From contig CALVBN010000007.1 in the NCBI GenBank assembly GCA_944325785.1, forward strand, positions 1-64,000: DNA of 64,000 bases. Reading direction: 5' to 3'. Below the pieces are notes generated by a model. It was not told where the DNA came from, ran no database searches, and saw only the letters and a program-made list of their open reading frames with translations. Below are positions 7,171-14,669 of the stretch, piece by piece; position 1 is the stretch's first letter; every line of letters starts with the position of its first letter. Origin of the DNA: Candidatus Gastranaerophilales bacterium (GTDB lineage Bacteria > Cyanobacteriota > Vampirovibrionia > Gastranaerophilales > Gastranaerophilaceae). Position numbers and translations under genes: made by a program.

Positions 7171-8016
7171 TTATCCCTTTACAGCGCCGTCGTTTTCGCC
7201 GGAGATAAAATATCTCTGCATAAATAGGAAGAATATTATAATCGGGATGGTAGAAATAATCGAACCTGCTGCGATAAAACGCCAGTTTGAAGAAAACATA
7301 CCTTGCAGGTTGTTAATCCCGACCGGCAGAGTATACATGCTGTCGCGTGTCAGCATAATGCTCGGCCATAAAAATTCGCCCCATGAGCCTATAAAAGTAA
7401 ATACTGCAAGCACCGCAAGAGTAGGCTTAACCATCGGAAGTACAACGCGTACAAACATCTGGAATACATTACATCCATCCACAATTGCGGCTTCCTCAAC
7501 TTCTTTAGGCACTTTTAGAAATGCCTGTCTCATTAGAAAAATCCCGAAAGCGCTTACCGCAAAAGGCATTACAAGACCAATATATCCCATAACCCTGTTT
7601 ACGCTGTCTATTAAATGAAGCTTAAGCGTTATAATATAGACCGGAAGCATTATTGCCTGAAAAGGTATCATAATTGTTGCAAGAACAGAGAAAAAAACAA
7701 ATTTTTTGCCTTTAAAATTCATTCTGGCAAGCGGATAAGCCGCAAGTGATGATAAAACCAGATTAAGTATAACAGTCAAAGCCGCAACTATTACACTGTT
7801 CCAGAAATACGCCATAAAATCGACTCTGCCCCAGACATCCACATAGTTTGACAGAGTAAAATCCGCCGGAATAAGCTGCGGCGGATAAGCAAATATATCT
7901 TCTCCCAAACCTTTCAATGAGGTTGATGTAAGCCACACAAAAGGAAATATTGAAAGGAGCGAAACCAATATCAATATTGAATGTATTAATGCTTTACCCG
8001 TTAATTTTTTCAACAT
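7171..8016 (-). CDS. Carbohydrate ABC transporter permease (MalG-like)
   Basis: A 281-residue inner-membrane permease with six hydrophobic spans and the EAA loop EAAIVDGCNVFQMFVRVVLP, which docks on the ATPase. LTSTSLKG near the N-terminus and a short C-terminal tail fit the MalG side of the CUT1 family. The partner permease, binding protein and ATPase are not adjacent: dnaN lies upstream on the same strand. No Shine-Dalgarno is seen; TAAAAT lies 6 nt before the ATG, which suggests a leaderless mRNA. The sugar is unknown. Confidence 0.88.
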   Translation of the reverse strand: MLKKLTGKALIHSILILVSLLSIFPFVWLTSTSLKGLGEDIFAYPPQLIPADFTLSNYVDVWGRVDFMAYFWNSVIVAALTVILNLVLSSLAAYPLARMNFKGKKFVFFSVLATIMIPFQAIMLPVYIITLKLHLIDSVNRVMGYIGLVMPFAVSAFGIFLMRQAFLKVPKEVEEAAIVDGCNVFQMFVRVVLPMVKPTLAVLAVFTFIGSWGEFLWPSIMLTRDSMYTLPVGINNLQGMFSSNWRFIAAGSIISTIPIIIFFLFMQRYFISGENDGAVKG

Positions 8017-8104
8017 GGTCTTATTTTATACCATATTTTCAGTTATGTCATCTTTTTCGCAAAAATTTGCAGAAAAGAGGAACATTAATAAATTTGATAG
8101 AGTT

Positions 8105-9226
8105 CTAGCTTCTCAATTGTACAGGCATTACAAGGTAGATGTAATCATCATCCGAAACCTGTACAAATACTGTGGCAGAAAGCGGAGTATTAAGCTGAAT
8201 TTTGATTTCTTCGGATTCCGCAATCTTCAAGAACTCAAGAACAAACTTGTAATTAAACGCAATTGCGAGAGGTTCGCCCCTGTATTGAATATCAACTTCA
8301 TCCTCTGAGTTGCCGGCATCCGGAGAATCACCGGATAGTTTCAGCGTTGAATCAGCAAACTCAAACTTAACAATACTGTTCTTTTCGCTGACCATAACCG
8401 CAACTCTTTCAAGCGCAGAAATCAAATCACCTTTATTAACAACAGCTTCTTTCGGGAAAGACTGCGGTATAAGCTGGTTATATTTCGGGAACTGTCCCTG
8501 CATCAAGCGGGTTACTATTTTGGTCTGGCTTATAGTAATTACAACCTTGGTTTTTTCTTTGCAGATTTTTATTTCTTCAGAGTCTGTTAATAGAGATATT
8601 TTGGAAAGTTCTGCCAAAATACGTGATGACAGCAGCATTGAAAAAGGTTTTTCTTCATCTGCCGAATGGTTTTTGACCACTTCTCTGACTCTTGCCAGTC
8701 TGTTTCCGTCTGTTGCAGCCATTTCAAGAATATTTTTATTAACTTCGCATACAACGCCGGATAAAAGGTTATTGGTTTCATAGCCTGCAGCAGCAGAAAC
8801 AACCTGTCTTATAGCTTTTGTAAACGGTTTTGTTTCAATTTCCATGCAGTCGTCTTCTGCAATATTTTCTTCAACCTGCGGGAATTCGTTTGCAGAGATA
8901 CCGATTATATCAAATTTAGAGTTTTTGCAGGTTATTGTTGCTGTTGAGCCGTTGACTTCAACATTGATTAGGTCGTCGTTTAACCTTGCAAGAATCTCGC
9001 CGAGTTTTTTTGCAGGGAGTGTAAATTTGCCTTCGGATTCAATATTTGCATTAATCAATGTTATGACTGACAAATCAAAATCCGTAGCTGTTAATTTGAT
9101 TTGATTAGTTCCCTGCGTTTCAATAAGCACATTGGCAAGAACCGGCTGCAGTCCTTTTACCACAGTTGCTCTTTCGACTATTTTAATCCCGTTCAGCAGG
9201 TCATCTCTATTTGCAGTAAATTTCAT
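8105..9226 (-). CDS. dnaN: DNA polymerase III sliding clamp (beta subunit)
   Basis: DnaN encircles DNA and holds the replicative polymerase. The protein has 373 residues, the usual length for three clamp folds; it starts MKFTANRDDLLNGI and ends YLVMPVQLRS, matching the conserved C-terminal YxxMPxR binding groove. ATG 9226 is chosen because GAGGGG lies eight bases upstream; an in-frame GTG three codons earlier is less likely. dnaA is not beside it, so the classical dnaA-dnaN origin arrangement is not seen here. Confidence 0.95.
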   Translation of the reverse strand: MKFTANRDDLLNGIKIVERATVVKGLQPVLANVLIETQGTNQIKLTATDFDLSVITLINANIESEGKFTLPAKKLGEILARLNDDLINVEVNGSTATITCKNSKFDIIGISANEFPQVEENIAEDDCMEIETKPFTKAIRQVVSAAAGYETNNLLSGVVCEVNKNILEMAATDGNRLARVREVVKNHSADEEKPFSMLLSSRILAELSKISLLTDSEEIKICKEKTKVVITISQTKIVTRLMQGQFPKYNQLIPQSFPKEAVVNKGDLISALERVAVMVSEKNSIVKFEFADSTLKLSGDSPDAGNSEDEVDIQYRGEPLAIAFNYKFVLEFLKIAESEEIKIQLNTPLSATVFVQVSDDDYIYLVMPVQLRS

Positions 9227-9364
9227 TAAATACACCCCTCAAAATATCATTTTTACAAGCCAATTTTAATACAAAAACTATTATTTTACAAGCAGTCTTG
9301 ACCTTTGGAGAATAATCATTAATAAACAAAGTGTAAATATTTGTAAACATTTATCAAAAAATCC

Positions 9365-9391
9365 TAAAGTTTTCAAAAAAAATGCCGATAT
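9365..9391 (+). promoter_or_regulatory. Sigma-28 (FliA)-type promoter
   Basis: TAAAGTTT (9365-9372), an 11-nt spacer, GCCGATAT (9384-9391). This fits the sigma-28 consensus TAAAGTTT-N11-GCCGATAA with one mismatch. Upstream tgtaaatatttgtaa and downstream tgtaagcaaaa are also shared with the promoter at 42355. Confidence 0.75.
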
Positions 9392-9450
9392 AAAAATTGT
9401 AAGCAAAAAACACAGACCCCGAGAATTATTTAGGAAAGGATTAAAAGAAT

Positions 9451-9600
9451 ATGCGTATCGAAAACGAAATGTTATCAAGATTCAACAAGACCTCAGATGT
9501 AAAGATGGACGACATTACATTATCACAGGAACTGGACTTTTTCTTTGACAATGTGATGGATACAGTAGTCGACTTTTTTAAAGAAGAAGTGACTGCATAG
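9451..9600 (+). CDS. Small acidic protein, 49 aa, sigma-28-type promoter
   Basis: ATG 9451 follows AGGAAAGGA and the ORF ends TAG at 9600. The peptide starts MRIENEMLSRFNKTSDVKMD, then has an amphipathic, Phe-rich helix (ELDFFFDNVMDTVVDFFKEE). There is no signal peptide. About 50 bp of leader separates it from a strong sigma-28-like promoter, which supports it as a real, regulated gene. A hairpin follows at 9607-9633. No family is recognised. Confidence 0.7.
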   Translation: MRIENEMLSRFNKTSDVKMDDITLSQELDFFFDNVMDTVVDFFKEEVTA

Positions 9601-9606
9601 TTTTAT

Positions 9607-9684
9607 CCCTCCGCGCCTTTTAGGTTCGGAGGGAGTGCGAAGACTCAAAACCAGCCGTCCGAAAACAAGAAGAGAATAGGCTGG
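9607..9684 (+). terminator. Two hairpins after the 49-aa gene
   Basis: Stem ccctccg/cggaggg (9607-9633) lies just after the stop and could terminate the small gene, though no T run follows. A second stem, ccagcc/ggctgg (9651-9684), is followed by cacacttaccccg. Both may belong to a non-coding RNA tail. Confidence 0.45.
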
Positions 9685-9714
9685 CACACTTACCCCGAAA
9701 TAACTTACTTTTCC

Positions 9715-9740
9715 GCCGGAAGTTTTACTTTCGGCTTTTT
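9715..9740 (+). terminator. Intrinsic terminator overlapping the next promoter
   Basis: Stem gccggaag/ctttcggc with five T. The T run merges with the -10 TATAAT (9745-9750) of the dCMP deaminase gene. Confidence 0.7.
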
Positions 9741-9756
9741 GTTATATAATTTTGTT

Positions 9757-10215
9757 ATGGGAATTAAGTCTTGGACAGATTATTTTTTGGATATGGCAAA
9801 AACCTGCTCTTCACGCTCAAATTGCTTAAGAGCGCAGGTCGGCGCGGTTATTGTCGGGCAGGATAAAAAAATCAAGGCGACGGGATATAACGGAACCCCT
9901 TCCGGCGTTGAATCCTGCTATGAGCGCGGTGAGTGCTACAGAATAAAGAACAAAATACCGTCCGGCACCTGCTATGAAACCTGCAGGTCAATCCACGCCG
10001 AACAGAATGCTATTATTCAGGCGGGCCAGGACAGATGCATGGGCGCAACAATGTATATTTACGGACACGACTTTATCTGTATTTTATGCAAAAGATTTAT
10101 TGTGCAGTCCGGAATTGTAGATGTGTATTTGAAAAAGGATGATAATTCTCAGATTTTGCACGTTTCTGTTGAAGATATAAAACGCGAACTGGAAAATCCG
10201 GCTTATGTCCCTTAA
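9757..10215 (+). CDS. Deoxycytidylate (dCMP) deaminase
   Basis: A 152-residue zinc enzyme that converts dCMP to dUMP for thymidylate synthesis (ComEB/DCTD family). The zinc site is visible as HAEQNA (His and catalytic Glu) and the CILC pair. The substrate region has GYNGTPSG and the Cys-rich SCYERGECYR...TCYETC insert of this family. ATG 9757 is chosen: TATAAT lies exactly six bases upstream and there is no Shine-Dalgarno, so the mRNA is probably leaderless. A TTG 18 bases earlier falls inside the promoter. Confidence 0.9.
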   Translation: MGIKSWTDYFLDMAKTCSSRSNCLRAQVGAVIVGQDKKIKATGYNGTPSGVESCYERGECYRIKNKIPSGTCYETCRSIHAEQNAIIQAGQDRCMGATMYIYGHDFICILCKRFIVQSGIVDVYLKKDDNSQILHVSVEDIKRELENPAYVP

Positions 10216-10305
10216 CAATACCGTCCGGCGGTGCGGATTTTGTTATTAAAGTTTAATACTCTTATTTTCATTGCTTAAGAAAAGTTTACATGATATAATT
10301 TCGTT

Positions 10306-12171
10306 ATGGAAAGCGGTGCCGAATTAAAAAATAAGAGTAAAAATAAGAAGGGCGGGATGACTGCGCAGACAAGGCTTATTCTTGCGGGGCTCGGCGTCAG
10401 TACTGTTTTTATTCTGCTTTCTGCCGGTTTTGCAACGTACAGCATAAGCAATAATATGAATACCGCATACAAAAATTTTGCGCAGGTTTTGGCTAAAACT
10501 CTTGCTATAGAAGGCGTTGAAGTTACTAAAAATATTCCCGAACTTGCAAAATACGATGCTTTGCGTTCTAACTCCGCATCAATTTTAAAGAGCAATGATG
10601 ATATTGCATATATTATTTTTAAAGATAATAACTCAAAAGTTATCTATTCAAGCAAAGATGATTATCCGGAACAGGCTGAAAAAGCCAGAATTACGGTAAG
10701 TTCTCCGATGGTTATCAAAAACCTTGCAGATACTGTTAATGCCGGCTCTGTTACGGTCGGCTTAAGCGGGAATATTATGGACAGAGTGTCTTCCGCTTCA
10801 AATGCTTCTATTGCCATAGTTTTTGTAATCGCCTGGCTTGTGATTATAGGAATTATTTATATGAACTCTTCTATAATCACACGCGAGCTTAGGAAACTTT
10901 ATCAAGGTGTTAAAAAGATTTCTTCCGGCGAGTTCGGATATATGATTGACGACAAAGGCGTGGATAAAGAAGTCAAAGAGTTGTACTCCGCTTTTAACGA
11001 TATGTCTGAAAGGTTAAGCAGGTATAATGAGCAGACTATTGAGAGTTTGACTTTTGAGCGAAACAAGCTTGAATCTGTTTTGATGAGTATTGTTAACGGG
11101 GTTGTGGTCTGCGATAATCACGATAAAGTTATAATGGTGAATAATTACGCCAAAAAGCTTCTGGAAGTTGAGGATGAGGATATTCTTAATACACAGATTC
11201 AACAATTCTGCGACTCAAGCGGAGAACTCTGCTTTGCGGATAAGATTGCTCAATTCAAAGACACACCGCTTGATGATGACGGTGCGCCGGTTCCGTTTAA
11301 TATAGAAATTGACAGTCGTATTCTTAAATGCTTAATTTCTCCGATGTTTACGCGTTCCAATTCTTATGTCGGCTATATTATTGTTTTGATTGACGTTACC
11401 AAGGATGTGGAAATGGATCAATTGAGGTCTAATTTTATATCCAATGTTTCACACGAATTAAGAACACCTGTAACTGTGTTGAGAAGCTATATTGATACGC
11501 TCTATAATTTCGGCAACGATTTTGATTTTAATACCCAGCGTGAATTTATCGGGGTTATGAATCAAGAAATTATAAGGCTTAACCGTATGGTTAATGATAT
11601 TCTTGATTTTTCAAGGTATGAAGCACAGAACGTACACCTTGAAAAAACTAAAACAGATATTATTGAAATTGTTGAGGACGCTGTTAATCAAGTACAGGTT
11701 CTTGCAAAAGAGCATGATTTAACTATTTCAATAATGAAAGAGCCGGATCTGCCGGAGATTTATGTCAATATAGACAGTATCTCACGCGCGTTTATGAATA
11801 TTTTATCTAATGCAATAAAATATTCACCGGACGGAAAACGTATAAAAATACGCGTGGAACGTTCCCGCGACGGTGAGTATGTTGAAGTAAGCGTAGAAGA
11901 TCAAGGTCCGGGGCTTTCTGAAAAAGACCAGAAAAAGGTCTTTGACAGATTTTACAGGGTTGAAAACGCAACACATACTGTAAAAGGTACAGGTCTTGGA
12001 TTGCATCTTGTTAAGGTTACTGTTGAAAAACACCATCACGGTCAGGTTTTTGTTAACTCTAAAGAAGGAGAAGGCTCAACATTCGGCTTTAGGCTTCCTA
12101 TTAATTTACCGCAGGAGGAAGAGGAAGAATATATTCCAAAGAATGCTCTGCCCGCTGAGAGTGAAGGGTAG
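10306..12171 (+). CDS. Sensor histidine kinase (PhoR/WalK-like)
   Basis: A 621-residue membrane kinase. Order: a hydrophobic segment near 25-45, an extracellular sensor region, a second membrane span near 160-180, a HAMP linker (RELRKLYQGVKKISSGEFGY), a PAS domain (about 245-365), HisKA with the phospho-acceptor His383 in FISNVSHELRTP, and an HATPase domain with NILSNAIKYSPDG, EDQGPGLSEKD and GTGLGLHLVK. No response regulator is adjacent. TTGCTT-17-TATAAT lies six bases before the ATG with no Shine-Dalgarno, so the mRNA is probably leaderless. Confidence 0.94.
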   Translation: MESGAELKNKSKNKKGGMTAQTRLILAGLGVSTVFILLSAGFATYSISNNMNTAYKNFAQVLAKTLAIEGVEVTKNIPELAKYDALRSNSASILKSNDDIAYIIFKDNNSKVIYSSKDDYPEQAEKARITVSSPMVIKNLADTVNAGSVTVGLSGNIMDRVSSASNASIAIVFVIAWLVIIGIIYMNSSIITRELRKLYQGVKKISSGEFGYMIDDKGVDKEVKELYSAFNDMSERLSRYNEQTIESLTFERNKLESVLMSIVNGVVVCDNHDKVIMVNNYAKKLLEVEDEDILNTQIQQFCDSSGELCFADKIAQFKDTPLDDDGAPVPFNIEIDSRILKCLISPMFTRSNSYVGYIIVLIDVTKDVEMDQLRSNFISNVSHELRTPVTVLRSYIDTLYNFGNDFDFNTQREFIGVMNQEIIRLNRMVNDILDFSRYEAQNVHLEKTKTDIIEIVEDAVNQVQVLAKEHDLTISIMKEPDLPEIYVNIDSISRAFMNILSNAIKYSPDGKRIKIRVERSRDGEYVEVSVEDQGPGLSEKDQKKVFDRFYRVENATHTVKGTGLGLHLVKVTVEKHHHGQVFVNSKEGEGSTFGFRLPINLPQEEEEEYIPKNALPAESEG

Positions 12172-12261
12172 AAATATTTCAAAGACCGCAAATATATTCT
12201 GAACGGGCTGGATTGTGTGCAAATCTGCTTTTTCTTATAATAATATAAAAAGGAAAACTAA

Positions 12262-12714
12262 ATGCCTAAATATGACTTAACAAAAATATTACCGCACAAA
12301 CCGCCGATGATACTTCTGGATGATATTCTGGATGTAAATCTTGAGGAGCAGACTCTGACTTCGGAATTTAGGATTTATCCGGAAAAAATGTTTTACGAAA
12401 AGGATAAGGGGGTAAATTCTCTTGCGGGAATAGAATTTATGGCACAGACAATTGCCTGTTATTCTTATTTTAAGAGCGGATACGAGGAGCCGAAGCCGGG
12501 GCTTCTTCTAGGTACAAGACTATACAATAACAAGCCCGCATATTTTAAAGAAGGAAAATCGTACACGGTAAAAGTTCACGAAGCCTTTACTGACAATGAA
12601 ATTGTTGTTTTTGATTGTTTAATATATGATAATAATAATGAAATAGCAAGCGCGACAATCAATGCTTATCAAGGCGGAAACATTGAAGAACTGCTTCAAG
12701 CCAATAAAGAATGA
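12262..12714 (+). CDS. Hotdog-fold dehydratase, ApeP/FabZ-like
   Basis: A 150-residue single hotdog domain, with ILPHKPPMILLDDI at the start and a GIEFMAQTIACYSY helix, both typical of 3-hydroxyacyl-ACP dehydratases of the ApeP type rather than housekeeping FabZ. It probably removes water from 3-hydroxyacyl-ACP. It is followed, with start/stop overlap or close spacing, by a ketoreductase and a ketosynthase, the same order as apeP-apeQ-apeR in aryl polyene clusters. AAAAGGAAAA serves as ribosome site. Confidence 0.8.
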   Translation: MPKYDLTKILPHKPPMILLDDILDVNLEEQTLTSEFRIYPEKMFYEKDKGVNSLAGIEFMAQTIACYSYFKSGYEEPKPGLLLGTRLYNNKPAYFKEGKSYTVKVHEAFTDNEIVVFDCLIYDNNNEIASATINAYQGGNIEELLQANKE

Positions 12715-12722
12715 GGGGTTAT

Positions 12723-13451
12723 ATGGCGAAACAAAAAGATGTATTAATAACCGGCTCCAGCAGAGGTATCGGTAAAGCCACTGCTTTATATCTTGCAGAA
12801 AACGGCTACAATATTATTCTTCACTGCTCTAAAGATAAAGAAAGGCTTGCCGGTTTGAAGGAAGAAATTCTTCAAAAAGGAGTAAATGCAAGGGTTTTGA
12901 GTTTTGATATAAGCAATCGCGAAGAAACCCAGAAGGCTCTGCTAGAAGATATTGAGCAGAATGGTATGTATTACGGCGTTGTGCTGAATGCGGGCATTGC
13001 AAAGGATAACCCGTTTCCTGCAATGGAAGATTCTGACTGGGATGATGTAATTAATATCAATTTAGGCGGGTTTTATAATGTTTTAAGACCGCTTATAATG
13101 CCTTTTATTCAAGAGCGCGGAGGGCGTATTGTTGTAATGTCGTCAATTTCCGGTCAGTGCGGAAACAGGGGGCAGGTAAACTACAGCGCTTCAAAAGCGG
13201 GGCTTATTGGTGCAGTAAAGGCTTTGAGCCAGGAAACTGCAAAGCGTAAGATTACCGTAAACTGCATTGCGCCCGGGATTATTGAAACCGAAATGACGGA
13301 GAATATTCCGGAAGAAGCAGTAAAAGCCGTTCCAATGAAACGTATGGGAACCGCAAATGAAGTCGCAAGTCTTGTAAACTATCTGCTTTCTGATGATGCG
13401 GGTTATATTACAGGACAGGTTATTGCCGTTAATGGAGGGCTTTACTTATGA
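12723..13451 (+). CDS. 3-oxoacyl-ACP reductase, FabG/ApeQ-like (SDR)
   Basis: A 242-residue short-chain dehydrogenase. The NAD(P) motif is TGSSRGIGKATALYL, and the catalytic residues are Ser and Tyr-Lys in SSISGQCGNRGQVNYSASKAG. It ends with GYITGQVIAVNGGLYL. It probably reduces 3-ketoacyl-ACP made by the ketosynthase next door. ATG 12723 is chosen for its GAGGGG; an ATG at 12711 overlaps the previous stop. Its stop overlaps the ketosynthase start (ATGA), indicating translational coupling. Confidence 0.88.
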   Translation: MAKQKDVLITGSSRGIGKATALYLAENGYNIILHCSKDKERLAGLKEEILQKGVNARVLSFDISNREETQKALLEDIEQNGMYYGVVLNAGIAKDNPFPAMEDSDWDDVININLGGFYNVLRPLIMPFIQERGGRIVVMSSISGQCGNRGQVNYSASKAGLIGAVKALSQETAKRKITVNCIAPGIIETEMTENIPEEAVKAVPMKRMGTANEVASLVNYLLSDDAGYITGQVIAVNGGLYL

Positions 13452-14668
13452 AAAGGCGTGTTGTTATAACAGGTATGGGAATAACCTCCCCTTTAGGCTC
13501 GACTGTTGAAAGCGCGTTCGAGCGTCTTAAAAAATACGAAAACTGCGTTCAGCACTGGGAAAAGCTTGATGAGTACGAAAGGCTTAACACTTCTTTAGGT
13601 GCTTTTGTGAGCGGATTTAAAATTCCGGAGCATTTTACAAGAAAAGTTATGCGCACAATGGGCAGCGTTTCCGTTATGGCTGTGGTTACAGCGGAAGAAG
13701 CTTTAAAAGATGCGGGGCTTCTCGGGGATGAATGTGTTTCTCAAGCCGGCGTAAGCTACGGTTCTTCTATAGGTTCGCTTGATGCTGTTTTGGATTTTTA
13801 TTCAATGTGTATTGATAAAAAGGTTAAACTGCTGAATTCCGGCTCTTACATAAAGATGATGCCCCAGACAGCTGCAGTCAATATTTCACTTTATTTTAAA
13901 ACCCATGGGCGTTTAATCCCGACTTCTACTGCCTGCACCTCCGGTTCTATGGGAATAGGATACGCTTATGAGGCAATTAAAGACGGGTATCAAGATGTTA
14001 TGATTGCAGGCGGAGGGGAAGAGATTCACCCGACCGAAGTCGGAGTTTTTGATACTCTTTACGCAACAAGCAGTAAAAATGACACGCCCAAGCTTACGCC
14101 TGCGCCTTTTGATAAAGACAGAGACGGGCTTGTTATAGGAGAAGGCGCCGGAACAGTTATTCTGGAAGATTATGAAAGAGCCAGAGCGCGCGGTGCAAAG
14201 ATTTATGCGGAAATAGCAGGTTTTGCAACCAATACTGACGGAACGCATATTACAAACCCGAATAAAGATATGATGGCGGAAGTTATGAGAAAGGCGCTTG
14301 CAAATGCCGGATTAAAGCCGGATGATATAGGCTATGTTAACGCGCACGGAACCGGAACTATTAACGGCGATATAGCCGAAAGCCTTGCAACAGAAGAAGT
14401 TTTTCAGCGCAAAATCCCGATAAGTTCTATTAAAAGCTATACCGGACATACTTTAGGCGCATGCGGGGCAATAGAAGCAATTCTGGGCGTTGAGATGATG
14501 AATAAGGGCTGGTTCCCGCCTACATTAAATCTTAAAAATGTTGATGAAAACTGCGGAAAGCTTGATTATATAATGAATGAAGGACGGAAAATAGACTGCG
14601 GTTATATTATGACCAACAATTTTGCTTTCGGCGGTATTAATACATCAATTATTCTTAAGAGGGTATAA
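13448..14668 (+). CDS. Beta-ketoacyl-ACP synthase (FabF/ApeR-like)
   Basis: A 406-residue KAS II-type condensing enzyme with a complete triad: Cys in PTSTACTSGSMG, His in NAHGTGT and His in GHTLGACGAIEAI. Overlap with the reductase stop shows one operon. The sequence is closer in style to the ketosynthases of polyene clusters than to housekeeping FabF, but this needs a tree. No acyl carrier protein, chain-length factor or ligase is next to it, so any product pathway must borrow parts from elsewhere. Confidence 0.85.
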   Translation: MKRRVVITGMGITSPLGSTVESAFERLKKYENCVQHWEKLDEYERLNTSLGAFVSGFKIPEHFTRKVMRTMGSVSVMAVVTAEEALKDAGLLGDECVSQAGVSYGSSIGSLDAVLDFYSMCIDKKVKLLNSGSYIKMMPQTAAVNISLYFKTHGRLIPTSTACTSGSMGIGYAYEAIKDGYQDVMIAGGGEEIHPTEVGVFDTLYATSSKNDTPKLTPAPFDKDRDGLVIGEGAGTVILEDYERARARGAKIYAEIAGFATNTDGTHITNPNKDMMAEVMRKALANAGLKPDDIGYVNAHGTGTINGDIAESLATEEVFQRKIPISSIKSYTGHTLGACGAIEAILGVEMMNKGWFPPTLNLKNVDENCGKLDYIMNEGRKIDCGYIMTNNFAFGGINTSIILKRV

Positions 14669-14669
14669 A

